From Alistipes sp. (GTDB taxonomy: Bacteria > Bacteroidota > Bacteroidia > Bacteroidales > Rikenellaceae), in the NCBI GenBank assembly GCA_020026395.1, contig JAHHQM010000008.1, positions 21,747 through 85,746 on the forward strand: a stretch of 64,000 nt of DNA, read 5' to 3'. The notes beneath the pieces are model-generated. The model saw only the letters and a program-made list of their open reading frames with translations, was not told the origin of the DNA and did no database searches. Each line of letters opens with the position of its first letter. Position 1 is the stretch's first letter. Below are positions 43,172 to 51,465 of the stretch, piece by piece. Both the position numbers and the translations under genes were made by a program.

Positions 43172-43524
43172 AGACGGCGGATCTGCGCCCTACAGGTAAG
43201 ACGCATCGCCGAGTAATCCACCCCCGAAATCACGACCGTGATGCCCCGGGGGGCGGTAAATTCCCGCAAAAGATCTTCCAGCGGGGTTGCTTTCCGTGCC
43301 AACATACGCGCAAAGGCTTCGCGGTAGTCCCGCGGGAAATGCCCCACGGTGATCCCCGCATAAAATTCCGTGCAGGCCATCCGATCAATCTCCGTACACT
43401 CCTCGATCGAGAGGATTTCCCCCTCTTCGGAGAGCGTCAGGAGCGGATTCCGGACAAACTTACTCCCCGTCCACGCGAGATGGGAGGCTGTCCGTCTTGG
43501 GGAAGAAGGGTGCGAAGAATTCAT
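43168..43524 (-). CDS. small protein resembling an amidohydrolase N-terminal fragment
   Basis: 118 residues if started at MNSSHPSSPRRTAS. The part from NPLLTLSEEGEILSIEECTE to FYAGITVGHFPRD resembles the strand-rich N-terminal domain of amidohydrolases, where FxGxxVPGFVNAHCHLE would follow; here the metal-binding HxH is missing and the protein ends soon after. It overlaps the DUF4296 gene by 65 bp in another frame, which is unusual, so a later non-ATG start near 43460 is possible. It may be a remnant or a small protein with a new role. Confidence 0.5.
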   Translation of the reverse strand: MNSSHPSSPRRTASHLAWTGSKFVRNPLLTLSEEGEILSIEECTEIDRMACTEFYAGITVGHFPRDYREAFARMLARKATPLEDLLREFTAPRGITVVISGVDYSAMRLTCRAQIRRL

Positions 43525-44326
43525 CGGTAAAAAGACGAAGGTTCATCTGCTTTTCGAAGAGGCTGTCCACGGCGGGTTCGGCCATCGGTTTGAATTCGAG
43601 CTTCATGTCGCGAATGGTGATGGAGGGACGCTGCGGTTTGCCGCTGAAGTGCAGAAAGTCGAAATGGAGGGTTTTGTGGGTCGTATCGGCCGTGAAACGA
43701 CGGCGGAAATGTTCCCGATCCCCGCGCAGGAGCGAGACGTTGTAGACAAAAGCACGCTCTTTGTTGTGACGCTCGACCCACACGTTGGCACGGAGTCCCT
43801 TCTTTTCGTTCTGGTCGAGCGAATCGATCTCGTAGTCGAGCGAGAGGGTATATTCGCCGGGTTGCAGCTCGAAATCCATCTTCAGACGTGAAGTATCCTT
43901 CAGACGTCCCACGCGAATCAGCGAATCGGCGAAAATCGTGCGCGAGAACGTGCGCTGTGCCACGTTGTTGATCGTGTCGAGGATCGCCACTTCGTGCTTG
44001 TAGTATTCGCTCTCCTGCTCCAGACGGGCGATGGCCACCTCCACCACATCTCCGATACGGGCACTCTTGCGTTTCGAGAAGTTACCGATGGTGTACTGGA
44101 TGTCCTCGATCGAGTAGCCGTGATCCCTCAGAATCGGTTCGTAGATGTTCAGCGAATCGAGTCTGAAACGATTGACATCCGAGGCGGTGTAGGCGTTGGC
44201 CAGGAAGATGTCGTGGAAGATGTCGGCCAGCTCGGGGTCGGGGATGACCGTGCGTTTCTGGCACGAGGAGAATCCCACCGAAAGCAGCAGGACGGAAATG
44301 AGGGTGATAATGCGGTTCGTATTCAT
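43460..44326 (-). CDS. DUF4296 lipoprotein
   Basis: 288 residues. A signal peptide ends in the lipobox FSSC (MNTNRIITLISVLLLSVGFSSC), so the mature protein is lipid-anchored. The DUF4296 part is PELADIFHDIFLANAYTASD to YTIGNFSKRKSARIGDVVEV, mostly helical. The C-terminal half (LKMDFELQPGEYTLSLDYEI) is strand-rich and extends past the usual domain. Function is unknown. Its start overlaps the ABC permease stop by 4 bp, so the two are translationally coupled. Confidence 0.85.
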   Translation of the reverse strand: MNTNRIITLISVLLLSVGFSSCQKRTVIPDPELADIFHDIFLANAYTASDVNRFRLDSLNIYEPILRDHGYSIEDIQYTIGNFSKRKSARIGDVVEVAIARLEQESEYYKHEVAILDTINNVAQRTFSRTIFADSLIRVGRLKDTSRLKMDFELQPGEYTLSLDYEIDSLDQNEKKGLRANVWVERHNKERAFVYNVSLLRGDREHFRRRFTADTTHKTLHFDFLHFSGKPQRPSITIRDMKLEFKPMAEPAVDSLFEKQMNLRLFTDEFFAPFFPKTDSLPSRVDGE

Positions 44327-45525
44327 AATTTCGACTTTATCATGTTGCGTGCGGTCACCAGCGACAGCGTATATCCGATGACGGCCAGCGAAACGAGTAT
44401 AATCACAAGGTCATCCGCGCGGAAAATCACGGGGTAACTCTTCACCAGGAACGTCTCGGCGGGGATTTCGATCCATCCGAAGGTTTGTTGCAGGAGCGTG
44501 AGCCCCACACCGATCCCCACACCGAGTACGCCTCCCCACGTGCAGATCAGAAGCCCCTCGGTAAGGAAGATGCGTCGGATCAGCCGTGTGTCGGCACCCA
44601 AAGCACGGAGAGTGGCAATATCCTGCCGTTTCTCGACAATGAGCATTGCCAGAGCGCCCACAATCGAGAACGAGGCGATCAGAAGCACCAGCAGGGCGAT
44701 GAGGAAGATGCCCCATTTCTCCAACTCCATGATGCGGTAGAACGAGGCCTTGAGCTGTTCGCGGGTCTCGACGCGGAATCCGTCGCCCGCCAACTCCTGC
44801 ACGGCTTTTTGTACGCGTTCGATCTCCCCGCGACGCACACGGATGGCCAGCGCCGAGGCACGGTCGTCGTAGCGGAGCAATTCGCGGGCATAACGCAGCG
44901 AGGTGAAGACATAGGTCTGCTCGGTCTCCAGATCGAGGATGTAGATCCCTTCGAGGGCGATCTTGCGGCGCGTGTAATTCTCGAACGGCAACAGCGACGA
45001 GAACGAATTGCGCCGTACGGCATAGGTCGAGACTTCGGTGTCGGCCAGCGTGCGGATGCCCAGCTGCATGGCCAGTGCCTGCCCCATGATCATACGGTCG
45101 AAATCGCCCAGCGTCACGCCCCAACGACCCGCCGAGATGTAATCCTCCATCGGGAGCACCTGCTCGTAGGAGTCTTCCACACCGCGCAGGGTGGCCGTGG
45201 CCTGCCGTCCGCCATACTCCAACAGGATGCCCTGCTCCAAGAGGAGCGAAGCGGCCTCCACGCCCCTTAGACAGCGGATCTTCTCCACGGGAAGCTCCTC
45301 CTCGCGGAACGTGCCGCCCTTTCGGGGGGTTACGGTCAGCGGCGCATCGACGGCCGAGCAGACCCCAGCGGCGAGTTGCTCGAAGCCGTTGAAGACCGAC
45401 ATCAGGATGATCATCGCCGCCACGGGTACGGCTACGGAGAACACGCTCAGTCCCGAAATCAGATTGACGACCGATCGGGACTGGGACGAGAACAGGTAGC
45501 GTTTGGCGAAGATCCGGGAGAGCAT
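44323..45525 (-). CDS. FtsX/LolE-type ABC transporter permease
   Basis: 400 residues. Helix one is NLISGLSVFSVAVPVAAMII, followed by a periplasmic MacB-like domain (about 60-250) and three C-terminal helices (WGIFLIALLVLLIASFSIVG, LLICTWGGVLGVGIGVGLTL, DLVIILVSLAVIGYTLSLVT). VEKRQDIATLRALGADTRLI is the coupling helix of LolC/LolE-like proteins, which release lipoproteins from the inner membrane. No ATPase gene is adjacent. It is flanked by rbfA (7 bp) and the DUF4296 lipoprotein. Confidence 0.87.
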   Translation of the reverse strand: MLSRIFAKRYLFSSQSRSVVNLISGLSVFSVAVPVAAMIILMSVFNGFEQLAAGVCSAVDAPLTVTPRKGGTFREEELPVEKIRCLRGVEAASLLLEQGILLEYGGRQATATLRGVEDSYEQVLPMEDYISAGRWGVTLGDFDRMIMGQALAMQLGIRTLADTEVSTYAVRRNSFSSLLPFENYTRRKIALEGIYILDLETEQTYVFTSLRYARELLRYDDRASALAIRVRRGEIERVQKAVQELAGDGFRVETREQLKASFYRIMELEKWGIFLIALLVLLIASFSIVGALAMLIVEKRQDIATLRALGADTRLIRRIFLTEGLLICTWGGVLGVGIGVGLTLLQQTFGWIEIPAETFLVKSYPVIFRADDLVIILVSLAVIGYTLSLVTARNMIKSKL

Positions 45526-45532
45526 GAAGCGG

Positions 45533-45871
45533 TTATTTCTTCAGCGCGTTGTCGATTTGTTCGATGTATTCGAGCGAGTCGTCCAGGAAGAACTGGATTT
45601 CGGGGATGTTCTTCACCTGATTGCGGATGCGGTTGCCCAGAAGGCCGCGCAACTGGCGCATGTGTTTGTCCAACGAGGTCATCACCGCGTCACAATGATC
45701 GAACGGGAAGACGCTGACATAGATCTTGGCATATGCGAAATCGGGCGAAACGCGCACGGCGGTGACGGTCACCAGCGAACCCTGTACGACTTCGGGGGCT
45801 TCCTTTTGCAGGATCTCGGCCATATCCTTCTGGATTTGTTTGGCAATTTTTTGCTGACGTGTTGTTTCCAT
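45533..45871 (-). CDS. rbfA: 30S ribosome-binding factor RbfA
   Basis: 112 residues. TTRQQKIAKQIQKDMAEILQ opens the protein as in RbfA, and the type II KH fold includes LVTVTAVRVSPDFAYAKIYV. RbfA helps mature the 5' end of 16S rRNA in the small subunit. It starts 12 bp after the outer-membrane gene and ends 7 bp before the permease gene. Confidence 0.92.
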   Translation of the reverse strand: METTRQQKIAKQIQKDMAEILQKEAPEVVQGSLVTVTAVRVSPDFAYAKIYVSVFPFDHCDAVMTSLDKHMRQLRGLLGNRIRNQVKNIPEIQFFLDDSLEYIEQIDNALKK

Positions 45872-45883
45872 GGTTATTCTTGT

Positions 45884-46693
45884 TTAAAGTGCGTATTTGA
45901 ATACTTCGGTATTTTTCTCGCGTCTGCGGCGCGGTTTCCATTCGTCGAATCCCGCCTTGTTGAAGCGGTAGCTGACGCCGATCGAGATGATGAAGTTGTC
46001 GAGCGGCGATTTGAGCGGGGTCAGACGGAACGGGTTCTCCGACATGTTGTCGTTGAGGTTGTCGTTGTATTTGCTGCGGTTGCGGACAATATCCGAAAAC
46101 CCGAAATAGTAACGGGCGCGGACGTTAATTTCGTAGCGTTTGATCAGAAAGGCCAGACCCACACCTCCCGCAAGTCCGTATCCCCAGCGGTTGTCGCGCG
46201 TGAGGCGGAAGTTGTAGTCACCCTTCCAGTCGGGACGGTTCATGACCTCGTGGGCAAACTCGTTCTCGTAGGTCGAGGAGAGGTTGTAGGAGAAGGTCGC
46301 GGCGGCCTCCAAGTAGAAACGCAGACGGTTGTGCAACATGTAGAAGTGGGGCTGCCATACCACAGGCATCACGATCGATTTGACGTGACGCGTGTAGTAG
46401 AGGTATTCCGAGGGGTCGTCCGTTGCGGTGGAGTTCTGGGCGTAGGAGAATCCGCGGTTCATGAACTCGAGGTCGATACCGAAACCGCCCACGATGCGCG
46501 AACGGCTGTAGTGACGCCACGTGAGTCCCACCGAGTAACTGTCCCACAGGCCTTTCATCTCCTGTTCGGGTTTCAGACGCGCGGTCGAAAGTCCGTAACC
46601 CGCCGTGAAACCGAGGGTATGCTGTGCGGCGGCCTCTCCGACCCACAGTAGGGCGAAGAGCGACAGCGTAAGTAGAATGAGTTTTCGTTTCAT
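45884..46693 (-). CDS. PorT-like outer-membrane beta-barrel protein
   Basis: 269 residues. A signal peptide (KLILLTLSLFALLWVGEAAAQ) precedes alternating strands typical of an eight-stranded barrel: TLGFTAGYGLSTARL, YSVGLTWRHYSRSRIVGGFG, VVWQPHFYMLHNRLRFYLEA, GYGLAGGVGLAFLIKRYEIN, IISIGVSYRFNK. The tail is basic (KPRRRREKNTEVFKYAL). It resembles the PorT family, which assists type IX secretion in some Bacteroidetes, but that function is not shown here. It lies 15 bp after the Ig-like lipoprotein gene. Confidence 0.78.
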   Translation of the reverse strand: MKRKLILLTLSLFALLWVGEAAAQHTLGFTAGYGLSTARLKPEQEMKGLWDSYSVGLTWRHYSRSRIVGGFGIDLEFMNRGFSYAQNSTATDDPSEYLYYTRHVKSIVMPVVWQPHFYMLHNRLRFYLEAAATFSYNLSSTYENEFAHEVMNRPDWKGDYNFRLTRDNRWGYGLAGGVGLAFLIKRYEINVRARYYFGFSDIVRNRSKYNDNLNDNMSENPFRLTPLKSPLDNFIISIGVSYRFNKAGFDEWKPRRRREKNTEVFKYAL

Positions 46694-46708
46694 GTCAAAA
46701 TGTGCGTT

Positions 46709-48751
46709 TTATCGGCGGTCGAACATATTGCCGGCCGAGCCGAAATTACGGTCGCGCTGCTGGCGTTCCATGCGTTCGCGTTCCCGATTCTTCTTGGGAC
46801 CCTCCTTGGCAAGGCGTTCGGCCTCTTTGCGGAGGCGTTGCTTCTCACGTTCGTCCAGCATACGTTGCAGCGACTGCATCGTCACGGGGGCGAAGAGTTT
46901 CTCGAAATCCATCGTCACCTCGACCTCCCAGTTGGCTTTCGTGGCGAAAACCTCCTCGGCATCCTCGTTGATGAAGAACTCGGCGCGTTCGGGCATGCGG
47001 CGCTCCACCACATTACCCGTATCCCACTTGCCGTTGCCGTTCTTGTCCTCGATGATGCGGAACTTGATCTCGCCCGGAGCGACGTAGTTGAACTGCACGT
47101 CGCCCGACGATACGCCCCGACGCTCCTCCTGGACGCGGTTAGAGGCATCGGTCAGCTGGATGATGTATTTCGTGGCATCGGCACGACCCTTGACGTGGAG
47201 TTTCACGATGGCGAACTTTTCGGGATCGTAGGCTGTGTATTCGCCCGAGATCGAATCGTTCCGGAATCCGGCGGCATTGGTCAGTGCTCCTGCGGGGATC
47301 GTCAGTTTGTATTTGGCTTTGGGTTTCCAGGCGGCACGCACCTCCCAACGCAGCATCTTGGCCGTGTCGCGGACGAAATGCACCGCAAGGGGTTGTTCCG
47401 ACCCCGATTTCTCGTCGACCTCCACCAGCGAAATGGCCGCCGAGTCGATCTTGACGATCGGGTGGTCGAATTCGGCCTCGAGGTACTTCTCGGGATTCAC
47501 CTCGCCCGAGGTCGGGAACTTGATCACGAAGGGATTCTTCTCCAACGGATTCTTGTATTCGCGTCCTTCGGCTTCGGCCTTCTTCTTCTCCTCCTCGATG
47601 CGCTTGCGCTCCTTCTCCTCCTGCTTCGACTCGACGAGTTTCCACGGCAGTTTCAGGTCTTCGGTGACCTTCTGGAGTACGTTCAGCGTATCGTGCTTCA
47701 TGTAGGTGATCTTACCGCGGATCGTATCGGGCAACAGCTTTGCGGGGTGGTTGAACCACAGGGCAATCGTATCGCGTCCCTCGGTCTGGGGGTCGATGAT
47801 CACATGGTCGTCGGGGATGCTGTCGAAATGGATCGACTCGATCTGGGGATGTGCCGACGCAAAGAAGAGCATGGCCTTGTGCTGCATGGGACGCTGCTGC
47901 TCGGAGAGCATCTGACGACGGAAGGCCTTGTCGGTGAACATACGGATGTAGAGTTGCGGCTCGGCTGACACGTAACGGCGCAGCGAATCATACCAGATCG
48001 AGAAATCGGGCAGTTTGGCGGGGTTGTAACGCCCCTCGATGAAGCCCACCTGATCGGCTCCCGGCTCGTAGAGCTGGTTGTCGTTCTTGTCCTGTACGGC
48101 ATAGACGCGGTAGTCGATCGGCTTGAGGTTCTGCGCGATGAAAATACCGTTGGTTTCGGCGCGGGCGATCACCGCGGGTTTGTATTTGAAGATCGTCGAG
48201 TCGTATTCGGGTTTGTCCTCCACCGAATCGGCGGGGAAGAACCAGATGAAACTCTTCGGCACGGAGTCGGCCTTGTAGCTGTCGGCCGTATAGCCCGACA
48301 TGTACATCGAGTCGATCTCGTTGCCCGTCGAGAAGACGTAACGCATCGAGAAGAGGGGATTACCCTCGTTGTTGTCGCGTACCGCACCGCCGAAATTCAG
48401 GGCGTAGGTGGTATTCGGCTCCAGCGTATCGCGCAACTGGACGACAATACCGCGACCGCGCAACGTGAGCAACGGTTTCTTCTTCATGGCGGGCGAGGTG
48501 TAGAACTCCTTCTGCTGATCCTTCAGCTGCACGAACTCGTTGAATTCGATGTAGATCTTCTCGTGCTTGGTCAGCGGACGGTTTTTCGTAAAGTTGTCGG
48601 GCGTCATGGCCACGATGACGGGCGGAAGCGTGTCGATGGGGCCTCCCGTGGGGCTTAACATGTGGGCGCAACGCGTCAGAAAGGCCGACAGGAAAACAAC
48701 GGCCAGAAGCGCGCGCACGATGTGGAGCATATGTCGTTTGTTGCGTGTCAT
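46709..48751 (-). CDS. large Ig-like (SbsA-type) domain lipoprotein
   Basis: 680 residues. The N-terminus (LLAVVFLSAFLTRC) has a lipobox-like cysteine near residue 28. An SbsA-type Ig domain begins TLPPVIVAMTPDNFTKNRPL and IYIEFNEFVQLKDQQKE. A mixed middle region includes a highly charged helix (KQEEKERKRIEEEKKKAEAE), and the tail is another charged coil with KNRERERMERQQRDRNFG. A carboxypeptidase-like fold may be in the middle (NGIFIAQNLKPIDYRVYAVQ). Function is unknown; lipid anchoring places it in the envelope. It begins a run of envelope genes. Confidence 0.8.
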   Translation of the reverse strand: MTRNKRHMLHIVRALLAVVFLSAFLTRCAHMLSPTGGPIDTLPPVIVAMTPDNFTKNRPLTKHEKIYIEFNEFVQLKDQQKEFYTSPAMKKKPLLTLRGRGIVVQLRDTLEPNTTYALNFGGAVRDNNEGNPLFSMRYVFSTGNEIDSMYMSGYTADSYKADSVPKSFIWFFPADSVEDKPEYDSTIFKYKPAVIARAETNGIFIAQNLKPIDYRVYAVQDKNDNQLYEPGADQVGFIEGRYNPAKLPDFSIWYDSLRRYVSAEPQLYIRMFTDKAFRRQMLSEQQRPMQHKAMLFFASAHPQIESIHFDSIPDDHVIIDPQTEGRDTIALWFNHPAKLLPDTIRGKITYMKHDTLNVLQKVTEDLKLPWKLVESKQEEKERKRIEEEKKKAEAEGREYKNPLEKNPFVIKFPTSGEVNPEKYLEAEFDHPIVKIDSAAISLVEVDEKSGSEQPLAVHFVRDTAKMLRWEVRAAWKPKAKYKLTIPAGALTNAAGFRNDSISGEYTAYDPEKFAIVKLHVKGRADATKYIIQLTDASNRVQEERRGVSSGDVQFNYVAPGEIKFRIIEDKNGNGKWDTGNVVERRMPERAEFFINEDAEEVFATKANWEVEVTMDFEKLFAPVTMQSLQRMLDEREKQRLRKEAERLAKEGPKKNRERERMERQQRDRNFGSAGNMFDRR

Positions 48752-48766
48752 CAGTTTGGGTTTAAA

Positions 48767-49801
48767 TTACTGTTTGTCGGTATTCGGATCGGGAACTTCG
48801 GGATCGGGATCGGGATCGGGCTCCGGTTCGGGATCGGGTTTCTGGTTCTCGGGCGAGAATTTCTCGTTGACGATCGTCCAGCCGTTCTCCTCGCGGATCC
48901 AATCCTCCAGCCACAGGCTGAACAGCACATTCCATGTGGGTTCCTCACCCTTCAGGTCGGGTGTCTGCTTTGTGTAGGCGTAGATCTTGTTGGCGCGATC
49001 GACCGCCACGATCATGATGGGCGTCGAGTTGATCGTCATGCCGTATTTGCCGTTCTCCTCCGCATAGCCGATGAAGTTGGGTTCGTCGCGCTGCTGACGC
49101 TCGTCGCGTTTGAGTGTGATGCGCGATGCCCAGGCATCCTCGTAGGATTTGATCTTCCAGTCGGTCGTGTCGGCCACATAGGCGTAGATCTTGATCTGGC
49201 CGTTGGCGTAAGCCTCCTCCGCAGTCTCGGCCGTCGTCTTGAATTTGGGATCGACATAGACCTTCAGCTTGGCGGGCGGGTTGTAGAAATCGTTGCGGAA
49301 CACCCAGCGTCCCGACGTATAGCAACGTCCCTCCTTGTAGGGGGCGAAAACCAGCGAAACATAGAGGAACGGCACATTCAATACGCTCTCCTGCATCGTG
49401 TAGGCAAAGAGTCGGTTCGTCGGATCAACCGCCACGACCATCTGCGGCTGACGCGAGATGGGCATCTGCAACCATCCGACCGCCTCCGAAGGGGTGCCGT
49501 CGGCGGCCGTTCCCGTGAACTGATAGGGCGTGCCGATGGCGGCGGGTTCGCTCTGCTGCTCCCGGGGGGTCTCCTTCGAGGAGATCACGCCGGCCAGGGC
49601 ATCGTCGTACGAAAGTACCTGCCACGTGGTCGTATCGACCGCATAGGTGAAGAGCCGTACGCCCTCGAGCGGTTCGGGCTGATCGACCGATTTGGCCTGC
49701 ACAAGCGGTTTGAGTACATAGGTGGTTGCGATGGTGTTGTCCTTCAGACAGCCCGAGAACAACGCCGCAGCCAGCATACAGTATAGGAATTTCAATTTCA
49801 C
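48767..49801 (-). CDS. lipoprotein with two tandem homologous domains
   Basis: 344 residues. The lipobox is LFSGC (residues about 14-18). Two internal halves are clearly similar: VRLFTYAVDTTTWQVLSYDD against IKIYAYVADTTDWKIKSYED, each followed by VVAVD and AYT motifs (MVVAVDPTNRLFAYT, MIVAVDRANKIYAYT). This shows a tandem duplication. The C-terminus is a Pro/Asp/Glu repeat encoded by a hexanucleotide repeat. No known family is recognised. It lies 15 bp upstream of the Ig-like lipoprotein gene. Confidence 0.75.
   Translation of the reverse strand: MKLKFLYCMLAAALFSGCLKDNTIATTYVLKPLVQAKSVDQPEPLEGVRLFTYAVDTTTWQVLSYDDALAGVISSKETPREQQSEPAAIGTPYQFTGTAADGTPSEAVGWLQMPISRQPQMVVAVDPTNRLFAYTMQESVLNVPFLYVSLVFAPYKEGRCYTSGRWVFRNDFYNPPAKLKVYVDPKFKTTAETAEEAYANGQIKIYAYVADTTDWKIKSYEDAWASRITLKRDERQQRDEPNFIGYAEENGKYGMTINSTPIMIVAVDRANKIYAYTKQTPDLKGEEPTWNVLFSLWLEDWIREENGWTIVNEKFSPENQKPDPEPEPDPDPDPEVPDPNTDKQ
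48785..48839 (-). repeat. hexanucleotide repeat encoding a Pro-Asp/Glu tail
   Basis: Units of the form ATCGGG recur (plus strand) with minor variants, giving alternating PDP and PEP residues in the lipoprotein tail. Such arrays are prone to slippage, but changes in units of six keep the frame. Confidence 0.7.
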
Positions 49802-49816
49802 GTATTTTCGCGTTTT

Positions 49817-50311
49817 TTAATTTTTCGTTTTCAGTTCGTCGAGCATTTCGCGAAGGGTCTTTCCCGTCGCGGGATGGATGCGGTCGCGGGCAATCTCGCA
49901 CAGGGGCACAAGGGCAAATTCGCGCTCGCCCATCCGCGGGTGGGGAATCTCCAGATCGGGCGTCGAGATGATCTCATCGTCGTAGAACATGATGTCGATG
50001 TCGATCGTGCGCGAGGTGTAACGGGCACCCGTTGCGGCCTTCTCCTCGGCCTCCACCTTGCGGTCGCGTCCCAGTTCGTGCTCGATGGAGTGGATCTCCA
50101 GGAGGATCTCTTCGGGGCGGAGGTCGGTCGTGATCTCCACGGCCTGATTCGAGAACAGATCATCGGATTCGAATCCCCACGCCTTCGTCTCGTAGCGGTG
50201 CGAACAGCGCAGAACGGCTCCGATGCGGGCGTTGATCAAACGCTGGGCGGCGTGAAGCGTCCGCTTCATATGCCCCAAATTTCCGCCTAACAACAAAATC
50301 ACACGTGCCAT
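49817..50311 (-). CDS. folK: HPPK, folate biosynthesis
   Basis: 164 residues. It starts RVILLLGGNLGHMKRTLHAA, as in FolK, with SHRYETKAWGF, the magnesium and ATP-binding TSRTIDIDIMFYDDEII, and PHPRMGEREFALVPL. It transfers pyrophosphate from ATP to hydroxymethyl-dihydropterin on the way to folate. It lies 4 bp after holB and 15 bp before the lipoprotein gene. Confidence 0.95.
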   Translation of the reverse strand: MARVILLLGGNLGHMKRTLHAAQRLINARIGAVLRCSHRYETKAWGFESDDLFSNQAVEITTDLRPEEILLEIHSIEHELGRDRKVEAEEKAATGARYTSRTIDIDIMFYDDEIISTPDLEIPHPRMGEREFALVPLCEIARDRIHPATGKTLREMLDELKTKN

Positions 50312-50315
50312 AATG

Positions 50316-51461
50316 CTACAAATGTTTGATCATCTTGCTCACGGCAAGAGCAAAATGGGTGAATACTATGGTCGGATTGCCGTTTTGCGTGATCTGACTC
50401 ATCGCGCGTTCGACTTCATCCGCCAGGGGTTCTATGTTTCGCGCCCCGACAAAGGGTGCAAAATTGGTGCAGAATTTCAGTTCCTCGCCCCAAAGGTAAC
50501 CCACCTGCGGGATACCCGAGTGGAGCATGAAACTCTCGCGCAGAAGACGCAGGGCATTCCTCAAGAACGAACGCTGCTGCTCGCGCGTCAGTCGGGCGGC
50601 ATCTTCCGCCCAGGTGATCAGTTCGAGGTGCTTGTCGTTGTAGCTCAGACGCATCAGACGGCAGAACAGCTCGAAATTCTCCTGCCTCTCGGCATCGTCC
50701 TCGCCTTTGATCAGTTGCTTCAGACGCAGAATATCGCCCGCTGCCAGACGCGACAACACACGGCTCTGCTCCGCATCCCGTATGCCGTGCTCCGTGGCAT
50801 AGCGTTGCAACACTTCGGGCGTGATGCGCGGTACGCTGACCTCCTGCGTACGCGACAGGATCGTCGGCAGCAGCAGATCGGACTGCTCCGACACCAGCAG
50901 GAACAACGTGTGCTCCCACGGCTCTTCGAGGATCTTCAGCAGTTTGTTCTCCGCCACCTCGATCAACGTCTCGGGCAGCCACATGAGGACGACCTTGTAC
51001 TCCGATTCGAAACTCTTGAACGAGAGTTTGCGGATAATTTCGTCGGCCTCACCCGCCGAGATGACGCCCTTGAGCGTTTTGCCGAGGTCGAGTTTGGCGT
51101 ACCATTCGTGGGGCGAGAAGTAACCGCCCGTCTCGGTGAACAGCTCGCGGAACTGACCCATAAACAGGTCGCTGAGCATCACGTCGGTCGATTTCTTGCC
51201 CTGACGGTTCACGGGGAAGACCATGTGCAGGTCGGGGTGCGCCAGCTGACTGATCTGACGGCACGACGGACACTCGCCGCACGAATCCCCGTCGTGGCGG
51301 TGCGGACAACACAGGTACTGCACATAGGCAACGGCCAGCGCAAGACTGCCCGCCCCGGCGTTGCCCGAGAAGAGCTGCGCGTGGCTGATGCGCCCCGTAT
51401 CGACGGCGTGCACAAGGTGTCGTTTCAACTCCTCCTGACCGATGATGTCCTTGAATTGCAT
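50316..51461 (-). CDS. holB: DNA polymerase III delta-prime subunit
   Basis: 381 residues. FKDIIGQEELKRHLVHAVDT and SHAQLFSGNAGAGSLALAVA resemble the clamp-loader AAA+ fold, with the Walker A lysine replaced, as is usual for non-ATPase delta-prime. A zinc module is seen in CCPHRHDGDSCGECPSC, and LLKILEEPWEHTLFLLVSEQ is a family hallmark. It forms part of the clamp loader at the replication fork. It is transcribed with folK, 4 bp apart. Confidence 0.9.
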   Translation of the reverse strand: MQFKDIIGQEELKRHLVHAVDTGRISHAQLFSGNAGAGSLALAVAYVQYLCCPHRHDGDSCGECPSCRQISQLAHPDLHMVFPVNRQGKKSTDVMLSDLFMGQFRELFTETGGYFSPHEWYAKLDLGKTLKGVISAGEADEIIRKLSFKSFESEYKVVLMWLPETLIEVAENKLLKILEEPWEHTLFLLVSEQSDLLLPTILSRTQEVSVPRITPEVLQRYATEHGIRDAEQSRVLSRLAAGDILRLKQLIKGEDDAERQENFELFCRLMRLSYNDKHLELITWAEDAARLTREQQRSFLRNALRLLRESFMLHSGIPQVGYLWGEELKFCTNFAPFVGARNIEPLADEVERAMSQITQNGNPTIVFTHFALAVSKMIKHL

Positions 51462-51465
51462 GTTG

